Positions 41,680-51,720 of a DNA stretch of 54,806 nt are shown in pieces (position 1 is the stretch's first letter; each line of letters begins with the position of its first letter). Source of the stretch: an uncultured bacterium (GTDB lineage: Bacteria > Pseudomonadota > Gammaproteobacteria > Burkholderiales > Burkholderiaceae_C); NCBI GenBank assembly GCA_903830565.1, contig CAIKUF010000104.1, positions 1-54,806 of the forward strand, written 5' to 3'. A program made the translations under genes and the position numbers. The notes under the pieces were generated by a model. That model made no database searches, was not told where the DNA came from, and saw nothing but the letters and a program-made list of their open reading frames with translations.

Positions 41680-43533
41680 TCAAGTCTCAAGCGCAGTGAA
41701 GCCGTCCGCGCTCCAGCGTTCGCTGCCAACACCGTGGTGGGTAAAGAACAGCCCGTCCGGGTCGTAGCGTTGCTTGACGGCCAGCAGCCGCGTGTAGTTG
41801 TCACCCCAGAAGGCGCGCTGCCAGTCGGCTTCGAAGTAGTCGCTCTCCGACACGTAGGCCCCGCCGTCAGGCGCCACGCGCCGCACTTCCGCCATCGCGT
41901 GGCGAATCGCGGCAGCATGTCGGCGCGCAAGCGCCACATCCGGCTCGCGGCCAGGTATGCCCGGATAAGCCGGCGGCCCCTCAGCGCCGGTGATCATTAG
42001 CGCAAACGCATCGAGCATCACCGGGTTGGTTGCGGTGTCGCGCGCAGCGGCAATCGTTTCGGCGGGAGCGCCGGCAAGGCCCTTGTTCAGATGCAGCGAG
42101 ACAATCCGGTAGCGCGTCGCAGCGAAGATCGCATCGGATAGCGCTGCCTGCCGGTCCGGCTGCAGCAGGCTTGCCGGCAGCCAGGTCGAGGCGAAGCCGT
42201 GCAGTACCTGCCCAGCCTGCCCCTGATCGCCGGGCCAGAAGAGGTTGCCCTTGGGTGCACCGGGCCGGTCGTCGGAAGCAACGAAGCCCAGGGCACGCTT
42301 GATCAAGGTCGGTGCCCAGAAGTCACGCGCGGACGTCGAGACGATCTTCAGCGGCGAGAACTCGACGTGCAGGTCCGGCGCCGCGTCGACGGCGTCCAGA
42401 AACGGCTCCCACACCGCGACCGCTTCGCTGCGCGTGAGGCCCTGGAAGACCATCGCGACCATCAGTGCATCGTCACCGCGAAAGCGTAGTTGCTCACCCC
42501 AGTGCGGGCCGACGAGACTGCGCTCGCAGAATTCGATCGCCATCGCGATCAGCCGGCGAAAGCCCGCCGGCGACGCCGCCTTGATCGTCAGGTTCACCGC
42601 GCCAAACGTTTCGGGCAGCGGGTGCACGCGCAGCGTCAGCCGCGTCACGACACCGAATGCGCCGCCGCCACCACCCTTGAGCGCCCAGAAGAGTTCCGGG
42701 TTCGTGCGCGCGTTGGCGATCCGCACCGCACCGTCGGCGGTCACGACCTCAGCCTCGATCAGACTTCCCGCGGCAGTGCCGAAGGCCTTCGAGAAGCTGC
42801 CGAAGCCGCCGCTCTGGACGAGCCCGGCAACGCCGACGGTCATGCAGCCGCCGCCTTGCACATAACCTGCACCCTGCGTCGTCACCGCGTCGTAGACGTG
42901 TGCCCAGAGCGCTCCGGCGCCGACGCTGACCGCGCGGCAGGGCGGCGTGCCCGCGCAGCCGTCGGCGACGAAGGCGTCGTGCAGGCGGATGTCGTTCATG
43001 CGGCGCGTCCAGACAAGGAGCGAATCGGCCGCGTTGGATGTCCCCTGGTAGCTGTGGCCACCGCCCTTGACGACCAGGCGCAGCCGGTGCTCGCGTGCGA
43101 AGTTGACCGCGGCGACGACATCCGCGGTATGGCGCGCGGCGACCGCATAAGCGCTGGGTCTCGAGGTCCAGGCGTCGACCCAACCGAGCGTCTGCGTCAG
43201 CGCGACCTCGTCGCCGAGGAAGTACGGGTTCTTCAACGCCTTGAACAGGCGCGTGCAGGCTTCGGACTCGAGCGCCTGCAGGCACTCGTCGAGCGGTGAG
43301 CGCACTTCGATGAGGGCGTCGCCCACCTGCTGTGCAAGCTGCTGCCAGCGGCTTGTGGACGGCCAGCCGGCTTGTCCGGGGCGAACGCGTACCGAGGGCG
43401 GCGGCGTCGCAGAGATTGCGAGCGGCGCACACAGCAGCGCGCGCGGCAGGAGCGGCAGGCCGACAAGCTGCAGGAGCCGTCGACGGGCTGGAGATTCGCA
43501 TTTCGTCGAGAGCACTTTGCAATTCCAGTGCAT
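41680..43533 (-). CDS. FAD-dependent oxidase, berberine-bridge-enzyme type
   Basis: The 617-aa product has an N-terminal export signal with RRR and a hydrophobic segment. The FAD-binding PCMH domain (VVKGGGHSYQGTS with the histidine, QGGGCMTVGVAGLVQSGGFG with the cysteine) supports bicovalent flavin attachment as in BBE-like oxidases. The C-terminal part ends with the family's berberine segment (WGDNYTRLLAVKQRYDPDGLF). Substrates of such enzymes are sugars or alcohols; this one is unknown. ATG 43533 begins the signal; the longer frame to 43623 has no signal. Confidence 0.88.
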   Translation of the reverse strand: MHWNCKVLSTKCESPARRRLLQLVGLPLLPRALLCAPLAISATPPPSVRVRPGQAGWPSTSRWQQLAQQVGDALIEVRSPLDECLQALESEACTRLFKALKNPYFLGDEVALTQTLGWVDAWTSRPSAYAVAARHTADVVAAVNFAREHRLRLVVKGGGHSYQGTSNAADSLLVWTRRMNDIRLHDAFVADGCAGTPPCRAVSVGAGALWAHVYDAVTTQGAGYVQGGGCMTVGVAGLVQSGGFGSFSKAFGTAAGSLIEAEVVTADGAVRIANARTNPELFWALKGGGGGAFGVVTRLTLRVHPLPETFGAVNLTIKAASPAGFRRLIAMAIEFCERSLVGPHWGEQLRFRGDDALMVAMVFQGLTRSEAVAVWEPFLDAVDAAPDLHVEFSPLKIVSTSARDFWAPTLIKRALGFVASDDRPGAPKGNLFWPGDQGQAGQVLHGFASTWLPASLLQPDRQAALSDAIFAATRYRIVSLHLNKGLAGAPAETIAAARDTATNPVMLDAFALMITGAEGPPAYPGIPGREPDVALARRHAAAIRHAMAEVRRVAPDGGAYVSESDYFEADWQRAFWGDNYTRLLAVKQRYDPDGLFFTHHGVGSERWSADGFTALET

Positions 43534-43951
43534 AGGTAGCGCGTTATAGGGTAAGTCGAGGCAACGCGCCATACACACACTTGGCGCGCAGGGCACTGGC
43601 ACAGGGCGTGACCGCGGTTCCACGTGCCAGGCGAATCGACGCCGAGGCGATCACTGGCTGGATCGGCATGCAAGTGCAGATTGCTGCACGCGAGCCCGAA
43701 CCTCGGGGACAGCGCAATTTCGAAGCTGCCGGCGATCGCGCTGAGCGATGAAGCAGAGGGTGGCCTTGACCCCGTTTCGCGGAGACCGGACGACCACAAA
43801 GCGTACGCGCCGTGACGTCGGCTTCTGGCCGTAACCCGTCCGTCATCACCGGCGGCACTGCGGCAGGTTGCCGCCGGGGCACCGCGAACGTGGCTGTTCA
43901 AGACGCGCCGCTGAAGTTCTGCCGCGCCCCTGCTGCCCTCACGCCCGACCC
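43534..43951. other. Non-coding stretch upstream of the FAD oxidase gene
   Basis: No gene is supported. TATAAC on the minus strand (43548-43543) could be a -10 for the FAD oxidase, and CGCGCC...GGCGCG near 43563-43590 can form a hairpin. Short frames here read opposite or out of phase and resemble no protein. Confidence 0.45.
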
Positions 43952-44377
43952 TTACCCCCGCATTTGCAGGAGGAGGGTACGCTCCAGCCCCGCGTAGCGG
44001 TGAACCAGCGCCTCGCGGTATACGGCGTTGGCCATCATCGCAAGGAAGTGTTGGCGGCTGGGGTAGCGGACGAGCAGGCATTTGTCCCAGTCCTGGCCGG
44101 CGTCGCCGATGAAGGGCAGGTCGACCTTGCCTTCCCACACGACCTCGGCGCGGCTCACGTCGCCCACCGTTTCGACGAAGGCCTTCTGATACCTGCGGTA
44201 GGCCTCGGCGCCCGAGCAGGCAGCGTGAGGCGACCCGGCGGGATAGTTCGCTCGCTCGCGGAACTTCAGAAGATTCAGCATCACAACGGCGCCGTCCGGG
44301 CCGCGGTCGCGCAATGCGCGCACCTGATCGGGCGTGGGGTCGATCGACGGGTCGAAATTGGCGGGAGGGAAGGTCAT
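43952..44377 (-). CDS. DUF1330 family protein
   Basis: The 141-aa product fits the DUF1330 ferredoxin-like fold (DGAVVMLNLLKFRERANYP, AYRRYQKAFVETVGDVSRAEVVWEGKVDLPFIG, LVRYPSRQHFLAMMANAVYREALVHRYAGLERTLLL). Function unknown. ATG 44377 is preferred, with AAAGGA upstream; the frame is open to 44473. Confidence 0.85.
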   Translation of the reverse strand: MTFPPANFDPSIDPTPDQVRALRDRGPDGAVVMLNLLKFRERANYPAGSPHAACSGAEAYRRYQKAFVETVGDVSRAEVVWEGKVDLPFIGDAGQDWDKCLLVRYPSRQHFLAMMANAVYREALVHRYAGLERTLLLQMRG

Positions 44378-44567
44378 GAGGTCGGTCCTTTCATTCCAAT
44401 GCGGTGCAGTGAACGCGTCAGCGAATTGTCGGCGCGGCCAGGCGGCGTGTCGCGCCGGACGCTGCAAGCACACCGGCTGCCGAAGCTAACGCGGAGTCGA
44501 CCATCGAGCGCTATCACACTTGCGAGCGGACGCGTTGGATATGATCCGCCGCCCCCACAGGACTACG

Positions 44568-46646
44568 ATGGCCGACGCCCGCGAAACGCTCAACCCCGCC
44601 CAGCTCGAAGCCGTGCATCACCTGAACGGGCCCTGCCTCGTGCTGGCCGGGGCCGGGTCGGGCAAGACACGCGTCATTGTGCACAAGATCGCGCGCCTGC
44701 TGCAGGCCGGCTACGAAGCGCCGCAGGTCGCCGCGATCACCTTCACCAACAAGGCCGCGCAGGAGATGCGCGAGCGCGCCAAGTCGCTGGTCGGGCCGCG
44801 CGCCGCGAGCGCGCTCGTCGTCAGCACCTTTCACTCGCTGGGGGTGCGCATCCTGCGCTCCGACGGTGCGCGGATCGGCATGAAGCCGAACTTCTCCATC
44901 CTCGATTCGGACGACGTGCTGGGTGTCTTGAAGGACGCCGGCGCGACGACCGACAACGCGCAGGCCAGGCGCTGGCAATGGGCGATCAGCCTGTGGAAAA
45001 ACCAGGGCCTCGATGCCGCGCAGGCCGAGGCCGAGGCCGAGGCCGTGGCCGCGGGCGAGGACGAGCGCAGCGCGGCGCGCGTCATGCGGCGCTACGAAGA
45101 GCGCCTCGCGGCCTACCAGGCGGTGGACTTCGACGACTTGATCGGCCTGCCGCTCAAGCTGCTGCAAAGCGATGCCGAGGCGCGCGCCAAGTGGCAAGGC
45201 CAACTGCGCTACCTGCTCGTCGACGAGGTGCAGGACACCAACGCCACGCAGTACGAGCTGCTGCGCCTGCTCGCCGACCCGCAATACCCGCTCTTCACGG
45301 CCGTTGGCGACGACGACCAGAGCATCTACGGCTGGCGCGGCGCGACGCTCGAGAACCTCGCGCGTCTGGCGCAGGACTATCCGGGCCTGAAGCTCATCGC
45401 GCTGGAGCAGAACTACCGCTCGACGGGCGCCATCCTGCGCGCCGCGAACGCGGTGATCGCGAACAACCCCAAGCTCTACGAGAAGAAGCTGTGGAGCGAA
45501 TTCGGCGACGGCGAGCCGGTGGCTGTGCTTGAATGCGACGGCGAGGAGCACGAGGCCGAACGCGCCGTCGCCCGCGTGCAGGCGCTGCGCGCGGCCGGGG
45601 GGGAGGTGAAGTACAGCGACTTCGCGATCCTCTACCGTGCCAACCACCAGGCGCGCGTCTTCGAGCAGAAGTTGCGCGCGGCGCAGATCCCCTACAAGGT
45701 CTCGGGCGGGCAGAGCTTCTTCGACCGCGCCGAGATCCGCGATCTGTGCGCCTGGCTGCGCCTGCTCGTCAACGAAGACGACGACCCGGCCTTCCTGCGC
45801 GCGGTCGCGACGCCCAAGCGCGGCATCGGCCACCAGACGCTGATCGGCCTGGCCGAGTTCGCCGGCCAGTGGAAGCTGAGCCTGTTCGAGGCACTTTTCG
45901 CCGAGAGCCTGCAGGCTGCGCTCAGTCGCAAGGCCATCGGTTCGTTGCATGAGTTCTGGCGTTATGTGAACGACCTGCAATACCGCGCCCGCCACACGCA
46001 GGGCGCCGAGGACGCCAAGGCCTTGCTGCTCGGCTGGCTGAAGGACATCGCCTACGAAGAGCACCTGATTGATGGCGAAGACAGCGCCAAGCTCGCCGCC
46101 GCGCGCTGGGGCAACGTGCTCGAATTCGTCGACTGGGTGGCGCGCCGCTGCGGCGGCGAGATCAGCGAGGACGGTGGCCACTTCCAGAGCCAGAGCAAGA
46201 GCCTGCTCGACGTCGCGCAGAGCATCAGCGTCATCATCAGCCTGGCCGAGCGCGGCGACGAGCGCGACCTGCTGACGCTCTCGACGCTGCACGCCGCCAA
46301 GGGCCTGGAGTGGCCGCACGTCACGCTGGTGGGCGTCAACGAGGGTTTGCTGCCGTTTCGCGCCGACGACGACGAGATGACGCCTGAGCGCTTGCAGGAA
46401 GAGCGCCGCCTGATGTACGTCGGCATCACGCGCGCACGCAGCACGCTCGCGGTGAGCACCTTGCGCCGACGCAAGCGCGGCCGCGAGACGGTGGCCGGTG
46501 TGCCGAGCCGCTTCATCGCCGAGATGAAGTTGAATGAGACGGCAATGAAGGTCGACCCGCGCGAGCGGCTGAAGGCGCTGCGCGCGGCGTCGGCGCAGCG
46601 CGCCCTGCTGGCGCAGGCGGCGCAAAAGGCCATGCCGCGACCCTGA
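44568..46646 (+). CDS. rep: ATP-dependent DNA helicase Rep (UvrD/Rep superfamily 1)
   Basis: The 692-aa product has all superfamily-1A motifs: LNPAQLEAV (Q motif), AGAGSGKT (I), ITFTNKAAQEM (Ia), STFHSLGVRIL, LLVDEVQDTN (II), VGDDDQSIYGWRGA (III), LEQNYRST (IV), LSTLHAAKGLEWPHV (V) and EERRLMYVGITRA (VI). Length and DDDQSIYGWRGA fit Rep rather than UvrD. It unwinds DNA 3'-5' at stalled forks. ATG 44568 has AGGA 6 bases upstream. Confidence 0.95.
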   Translation: MADARETLNPAQLEAVHHLNGPCLVLAGAGSGKTRVIVHKIARLLQAGYEAPQVAAITFTNKAAQEMRERAKSLVGPRAASALVVSTFHSLGVRILRSDGARIGMKPNFSILDSDDVLGVLKDAGATTDNAQARRWQWAISLWKNQGLDAAQAEAEAEAVAAGEDERSAARVMRRYEERLAAYQAVDFDDLIGLPLKLLQSDAEARAKWQGQLRYLLVDEVQDTNATQYELLRLLADPQYPLFTAVGDDDQSIYGWRGATLENLARLAQDYPGLKLIALEQNYRSTGAILRAANAVIANNPKLYEKKLWSEFGDGEPVAVLECDGEEHEAERAVARVQALRAAGGEVKYSDFAILYRANHQARVFEQKLRAAQIPYKVSGGQSFFDRAEIRDLCAWLRLLVNEDDDPAFLRAVATPKRGIGHQTLIGLAEFAGQWKLSLFEALFAESLQAALSRKAIGSLHEFWRYVNDLQYRARHTQGAEDAKALLLGWLKDIAYEEHLIDGEDSAKLAAARWGNVLEFVDWVARRCGGEISEDGGHFQSQSKSLLDVAQSISVIISLAERGDERDLLTLSTLHAAKGLEWPHVTLVGVNEGLLPFRADDDEMTPERLQEERRLMYVGITRARSTLAVSTLRRRKRGRETVAGVPSRFIAEMKLNETAMKVDPRERLKALRAASAQRALLAQAAQKAMPRP

Positions 46647-46800
46647 GCCGGCTTGCGCTGCCCGGTAGTCGTCGACGCGCAGAATGACCCCATTCATGGT
46701 AAGGCAATGTAAAGACGCTCCGTCCGCGTGAACGCGTGCCGACAACTTCCCTGTAGTACACGGCAATGCGCTGTGTCGGGTAGAGGGAGAAGTCAAAGCC

Positions 46801-47814
46801 ATGAGCGCCGCTAAGCCGAAGTTAGCGATCTACTGGGCCTCCGGCTGCGGGGGCTGCGAGATCGCATTTGCCAACCTCGGCGAGCGCCTGCTCGAAGCCA
46901 CCGAGGTTGTCGATTTCGTGTTCTGCCCCTGCCTGCTCGACGGCAAGCGCAAGGATGTCGAAGCGCTGGCCGACGGCGAGATCGCCATCACCTTGTTCGA
47001 CGGTGCGATCCGTACCGACGAGAACGAGGACTGGGCGCGCCTGATGCGCCGCAAGTCCGGGATACTGGTCGCGCTCGGCGCCTGCGCGCACGGCGGCGGC
47101 ATCCCGGCGCTGTCCAACCTGCACACGCGGGCCGACCACCTGCACAACATCTACTTCGCGCAGGCCGAGAACCCCGAGCGCACGCTGCCCTGCCAGACGC
47201 ATGTCGTGCAGGTGCCCGAAGGCACGCTCGAGATGCCGGTCTTCCTCGAACGCGTGAAGCGCCTGGCCGACGTGGTGCCGGTGGACTACGCCATTCCAGG
47301 CTGCCCGCCGGAGACCGATCAGATCTGGAATGCACTGCATGCGCTGATCGGCGCCGGCCCGCTGCCGCCCCATGGCAGCGTGCTGGGCGCCGGCGCGGCG
47401 AACGTGTGCGCAGAGTGCACGCGAAAGAGCAGCGACAAGCGTGTCAGTGCCTTCCGTCGGGTTTGGGAATTCGAGCCCGACCCTGCGCTGTGCCTGGTCG
47501 AGCAAGGCGTCGCGTGCATGGGCATGGTCACGCGCGGCGGCTGCGGCGGCCTGTGCCCGCAGGTGCAAATGCCGTGCATCGGATGCTACGGACCGCCCGA
47601 GGGTGTCTACGACCAGTCGGCGAAGATGGTCTCGGTGCTCGGCTCGGTGCTCGATATCGACCCGATACGCAACCTACGAAGCAAGACCGCGATCAACGAC
47701 AGCGTCGACGCCTCGCTCGACGGGCTGGTCGACATCGCCGGTCTGGCCGGCAAGTTCCACCTTCTACGCGGCCCCGTTGGCGGGCCGAGCGCTCCGCGCA
47801 AGGACCAGCCATGA
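46801..47814 (+). CDS. [NiFe]-hydrogenase small subunit, MvhG-like
   Basis: The 337-aa product has the proximal-cluster cysteines CGGCE (16-20), C95 in GACA and C168 in PGCPP, as in F420-non-reducing hydrogenase MvhG (COG1941). The C-terminal extension carries further cysteines (CAEC at 203-206; C231 and C239; C248; C252; C259 and C262) for medial and distal FeS clusters. No Tat signal is present, so the enzyme is cytosolic. It forms an operon with the large subunit, whose ATG overlaps its stop. The group 3c-like type couples to Hdr through MvhD. Confidence 0.9.
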   Translation: MSAAKPKLAIYWASGCGGCEIAFANLGERLLEATEVVDFVFCPCLLDGKRKDVEALADGEIAITLFDGAIRTDENEDWARLMRRKSGILVALGACAHGGGIPALSNLHTRADHLHNIYFAQAENPERTLPCQTHVVQVPEGTLEMPVFLERVKRLADVVPVDYAIPGCPPETDQIWNALHALIGAGPLPPHGSVLGAGAANVCAECTRKSSDKRVSAFRRVWEFEPDPALCLVEQGVACMGMVTRGGCGGLCPQVQMPCIGCYGPPEGVYDQSAKMVSVLGSVLDIDPIRNLRSKTAINDSVDASLDGLVDIAGLAGKFHLLRGPVGGPSAPRKDQP

Positions 47815-49280
47815 CACGCATCACGATCGACCCGATCACGCGTCTCGAAGGCCACGGCCGGATCGAGATTTTTCTCGACGCTGCCGGCGACGTCGAGAAC
47901 GCCTACTTCCAGGTGCCCGAACTGCGCGGCTTCGAGCAGTTCCTGCGCGGCCGTGCGGCTGAGGACATGCCGGTCATCACCAACCGCATCTGCGGCGTGT
48001 GTCCGGAGGCGCATCACCTGGCGGCGACCAAGGCGCTGGACCGCTTGTTCATGGTCGAGCCGCCGCGCGCGGCGCACCTGATCCGCGAAGCGATGTACAT
48101 GGCCTTTTTTGTCACCGACCACACGACGCATTTCTACGTTCTGGGCGGTCCCGACTTCATCGTCGGCCCCGACGCCCCGCCCGCCGAACGCAACGTGCTC
48201 GGCGTGATCGCCAAGGTCGGTCTGGGCATCGGCGGCCAGGTCATCGCCACCCGCAAGCGCAACCACGAGATGATCAAGAAGCTCGGTGGCCGGCCCATCC
48301 ATCCGGCCGCCGGCCTGCCCGGTGGCTGGAGCCAACCGGTGCGGCTCGGCGATCTGGACGAATTCAAGGCCACGGCACGGGCAAACATCGAGTTCTCGCA
48401 GTTCAGCCTCAAGGTGTTCGAAGACATCGTGCTCGGCAACCCGGCCTACCGCGAGGTCGTGCTGGGCGACACCTACCTGCACCGCACGCACTCGATGGGC
48501 ACGGTGGATGCGCAAAACCGCGTCAACCTCTACGACGGCACGCTGCGCGTCGTCGACACCGTTGGCGACGAGATCTTGCGCTTCCCGGCCCGCGACTACG
48601 CGCAGCATATCGCCGAGCGCGTCGAGCCATGGAGCTACATGAAGTTCCCCTACCTGCGCGCCAAGGGCTGGAGCGGCTTCGTCGACGGCCAGGCGAGCGG
48701 CGTCTATACGGCGACGCCGCTTGCGCGGATCAACGTCTCCGATGCGCTGGCGACACCGCTCGCCAACGAGCAGCGGCAGCGTTTCTTCGAGATCCTGGGC
48801 GGGCGCCCGGTGCACCACCGCATGGCGACCCACTGGGCACGCCTGATCGAAATGCTTTACGCCGCCGAGCGCATGCAGGAAATCGTCTGCGACCCCGAAT
48901 TCGTGTCGCCCCATGTGCGCACGATTCCGAGCGGCGAGATCGACCCCGAAGGCGGTATCGGCTCGGTCGAGGCCCCGCGCGGAACGCTGATCCACCATTA
49001 CGAAGCTGACCCGCAGGGCCGTATCACCAAGGCCAACCTGATCGTCGGCACGACCAACAACCATGCCGCGATGTCGATGTCGATCAAGCGCGCGGCGCAG
49101 TCGCTGATCCGCGGCGGCAAGCCGGTTTCCGAGGGCCTGCTCAACCGCATCGAAATGGCCTTTCGTCTCTATGACCCCTGCCTGTCGTGCGCCACCCACG
49201 CGCTGCCCGGGCAAATGCCGATGCTGGTCACGCTGCGCGACCCGAGCGGCCGCGTCGTCGAGACGCTGCGCCGGGACTGA
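47811..49280 (+). CDS. [NiFe]-hydrogenase large subunit, MvhA-like
   Basis: The 489-aa product has L1 RICGVCPEAHH (about 60-70) and L2 DPCLSCATH (455-463); the four cysteines hold the NiFe centre. Twenty-six residues follow the last His and are probably removed by the protease encoded next, since this tail is typical of unprocessed large subunits. It splits or forms H2 in the cytosol. ATG 47811 overlaps the small-subunit stop. The length and sequence suggest group 3 (3c-like); subgroup needs alignment. Confidence 0.93.
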   Translation: MTRITIDPITRLEGHGRIEIFLDAAGDVENAYFQVPELRGFEQFLRGRAAEDMPVITNRICGVCPEAHHLAATKALDRLFMVEPPRAAHLIREAMYMAFFVTDHTTHFYVLGGPDFIVGPDAPPAERNVLGVIAKVGLGIGGQVIATRKRNHEMIKKLGGRPIHPAAGLPGGWSQPVRLGDLDEFKATARANIEFSQFSLKVFEDIVLGNPAYREVVLGDTYLHRTHSMGTVDAQNRVNLYDGTLRVVDTVGDEILRFPARDYAQHIAERVEPWSYMKFPYLRAKGWSGFVDGQASGVYTATPLARINVSDALATPLANEQRQRFFEILGGRPVHHRMATHWARLIEMLYAAERMQEIVCDPEFVSPHVRTIPSGEIDPEGGIGSVEAPRGTLIHHYEADPQGRITKANLIVGTTNNHAAMSMSIKRAAQSLIRGGKPVSEGLLNRIEMAFRLYDPCLSCATHALPGQMPMLVTLRDPSGRVVETLRRD

Positions 49281-49282
49281 CC

Positions 49283-49774
49283 ATGCGCACTCTCGTGATC
49301 GGCCTTGGCAACCCGGTGCGCGCCGACGACGCCGTGGGCCTGCACGTGGCGCGCGCCGTGCGCCAACGCCTCGCGGACGCGGACGCGGACGCGGATGACG
49401 ACCACAGTATCGACGTCGATGAGATCTGGGCCGGCGGCCTGCGGCTGGTCGAAGCGATGTGCGGCTACGACCGCGCCATCGTCATTGACGCCATGGCCGC
49501 CGAGGGCATCGCCCCGGGCAGTCTGCGCCGCCTCGATGTTGCCGACCTCGGCGCTTGCCGCACGGTGACCTGCGCTCACGACACTTCGCTGCCCACCGCC
49601 CTGGCGCTGTGGCGCGAGGCCGGCGCCGCACTGCCTGAGCGGATCGCCGTCCTGGGCATCGGCGCCGACGACCTTGTTTCTCTAGCCGAAGCACTGACCC
49701 CGGCCGTGGCCGCCGCCGTGCCGCGCGCGGCAGATCTGGTGATGGAAGAACTCTACCGAGGGCGAATTTCATGA
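49283..49774 (+). CDS. Hydrogenase maturation protease
   Basis: The 163-aa product fits the HycI/HyaD/FrcD family: LVIGLGNPVRADDAVGLHVA at the start with the metal-binding Asp/Glu, then EIWAGGLRLVEAM, DRAIVIDAMAAE and the His in TCAHDTSLPTAL. It should cut the C-terminal tail from the large subunit after nickel insertion. A Asp/Ala repeat (GCGGAC units at 49373-49396) lengthens a loop. Its stop overlaps the HdrA start. Confidence 0.9.
   Translation: MRTLVIGLGNPVRADDAVGLHVARAVRQRLADADADADDDHSIDVDEIWAGGLRLVEAMCGYDRAIVIDAMAAEGIAPGSLRRLDVADLGACRTVTCAHDTSLPTALALWREAGAALPERIAVLGIGADDLVSLAEALTPAVAAAVPRAADLVMEELYRGRIS
49373..49396 (+). repeat. 6-bp tandem repeat in the protease gene
   Basis: Three copies of GCGGAC plus GCGGAT encode alternating Ala/Asp. 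Copy-number change would stay in frame. Confidence 0.85.
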
Positions 49775-51720
49775 AGACCGGCGTCTACTTCTGCCGCTGC
49801 GGCGGCATCGTGTCCGACCGCATTGACGGCGACGTACTGGCCAAGCGCCTCCAGGCCCGGCCCGACGTGGCCTACGTGAAGGCGGTCGAGCTGTCGTGCA
49901 GCGACGAAGGCCGCGCCTTCATCAGCGAAGACCTGAAGGCCGAGCGACCGGACCGCGTGGTGATCCTCGCCTGCTCGCCGCGCGAACACGAGCACACCTT
50001 CCGGGACGTGCTCGCGGTCGCCGGCATGAACCCCTTCCTCGGCCAGCTCGTCAACATCCGCGAGCAGGTGGCCTGGGTCACGCAAGACCGCGACCAGGCG
50101 ACCGACAAGGCGGTGCATCTGGCGCAGGCGGCGATTGAACGCGTCAAACATCACCAGCCGCTGCAGACCGAGCACATCGATGTGAGCACCGATGTGCTCA
50201 TCGTCGGCGCAGGCCCGGCGGGCCTGAAGGCCGCGCTCGCGGTCGCCGAGGCCGGGCGCAAGGCGATCGTCGTCGAACGCGACGCCATCGTCGGCGGCAT
50301 GCCGATGCGCTACGAAGAAATCTACCCGCAGATGGAGTGCGGCCCCTGTCTTCTCGAACCCTTCATCGCCGAAGCGCTGCACGGCCCGCATGCGGAGCGC
50401 ATCGAGTTGATGCTGCAGTCCGAAGTGGTTGCCCTCAAGGGCTCGTTCGGCAACTTCGTTGCCACGGTGCGGAGTCAACCGCGCTACGTGAAGCTCGATG
50501 TGTGTGTCGGTTGCACCGAGTGCGTACCGGCCTGCCCGGTGTCGTACCCGAGCGCCGAGCAGTTCGGCATGGCCGAGCGCAAGGCGATTGACTTCGTCTT
50601 CTTCGGCGGCATGCCCAACGCGCCCTACATCGATCCTCAGCGCTGTACGCGCCTCGCCGCGGGCGACGGCTGCAATGCCTGCGTCGACGCCTGCCCGGTG
50701 CCGGGTGCGATCGACTTCGGCGCCGGCGTGCGCTCGGTGGAGCGTCAAGTGGGCGCTATCGTGCTCGCCGTCGGCGGCAGCCTGTACGACGTGGCCGAGC
50801 TTCCGGCGCTGGGCCACGGCCAGGTGCCGGGCGTCGTCACCAGCATCGAGATGGAGCGCATGCTCTCCTCCAATGGGCCGAGCGGCGGTGTCCCGCGGAT
50901 GGCGGGCGGGGAAGCGCCGGGCGAGGTCGGCATCGTGCACTGCGTCGGCAGCCTGGATGAGCGCCACCGCGACTACTGTTCGGGCATCTGCTGCATGGGT
51001 GCCTTCAAGATCAACCAGATCGTCGCTCACAAGCTACCCGGTGCGCGGGTGACGCACTACTACAAGACGCTGGCGGTCTCTGGCAAGGAGGAAGGGCGCC
51101 TCTATCGCAAAGCGGCCTGCGCCGAAGGCACCGAGCTGCTGCGCTTCGACGACATCGACGACATCGCCGTGACCCGCGGAGACGACGGCCGACCGGTGGT
51201 CAGCCTGAGCGGCGCCAAGCGGGCCCACGATCTCGTTGTACTGATGCCGGCGATGGTGCCCAGCGCCAGCGTACGCAGCCTCTCCAAGGTGCTCGATGTG
51301 CCGATCGACCGCGACGGCTGGTTCGAGGAGATGCATGGCCGCGTGGGCGCCACCGCCAGCAAGATTCGCGGCATCTACATGGCCGGCACCTGCCACGGAC
51401 CGATGGACCTCGGCCAGGCGATGACGCAGGGCATGGCCGCCGCCGGCGCGGTGCTGGCCGCTCTGGTCCCGGGCCGCCAGCTCGAACTCGAGGCCGTACA
51501 TGCCGAGGTCGACGCCGAGACTTGCACCGCCTGCTACACCTGCATCGGCGTGTGCCCCTACAAGGCCATCACCGGGTTCGCAGGCCGCAAGGCGCAGGTC
51601 GATGCCGCGCTGTGCACGGGCTGCGGTACCTGCGTGGCAACCTGTCCCACCGGCTCGATGCACGGACGGCACTTCAACGACGAACAGATCTTCGCGGAGA
51701 TCGAAGGAGCCCTGTCATGA
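49771..51720 (+). CDS. HdrA-like FAD/iron-sulfur protein
   Basis: The 649-aa product has the HdrA layout. The N-terminal domain is CRCGG...ELSCSDEG...ILACSPREHEHTF; the FAD motif is VLIVGAGPAG (142-151); a 2[4Fe-4S]-type insert is CVGCTECVPACP and CNACVDACP. The second flavin half has MAGTCHGPMDLGQAM. The C-terminal ferredoxin is CTACYTCIGVCP and CTGCGTCVATCP. HdrA is the flavin module that links a hydrogenase to heterodisulfide or other reductases and can bifurcate electrons. HdrB and HdrC are not in the window. ATG 49771 overlaps the protease stop. Confidence 0.9.
   Translation: MKTGVYFCRCGGIVSDRIDGDVLAKRLQARPDVAYVKAVELSCSDEGRAFISEDLKAERPDRVVILACSPREHEHTFRDVLAVAGMNPFLGQLVNIREQVAWVTQDRDQATDKAVHLAQAAIERVKHHQPLQTEHIDVSTDVLIVGAGPAGLKAALAVAEAGRKAIVVERDAIVGGMPMRYEEIYPQMECGPCLLEPFIAEALHGPHAERIELMLQSEVVALKGSFGNFVATVRSQPRYVKLDVCVGCTECVPACPVSYPSAEQFGMAERKAIDFVFFGGMPNAPYIDPQRCTRLAAGDGCNACVDACPVPGAIDFGAGVRSVERQVGAIVLAVGGSLYDVAELPALGHGQVPGVVTSIEMERMLSSNGPSGGVPRMAGGEAPGEVGIVHCVGSLDERHRDYCSGICCMGAFKINQIVAHKLPGARVTHYYKTLAVSGKEEGRLYRKAACAEGTELLRFDDIDDIAVTRGDDGRPVVSLSGAKRAHDLVVLMPAMVPSASVRSLSKVLDVPIDRDGWFEEMHGRVGATASKIRGIYMAGTCHGPMDLGQAMTQGMAAAGAVLAALVPGRQLELEAVHAEVDAETCTACYTCIGVCPYKAITGFAGRKAQVDAALCTGCGTCVATCPTGSMHGRHFNDEQIFAEIEGALS

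Noticed and set aside
43868-45532. 554-codon plus-strand frame across the DUF1330 and rep starts
   Set aside because: It is out of phase with rep and antisense to DUF1330, with Arg-rich low-information sequence.
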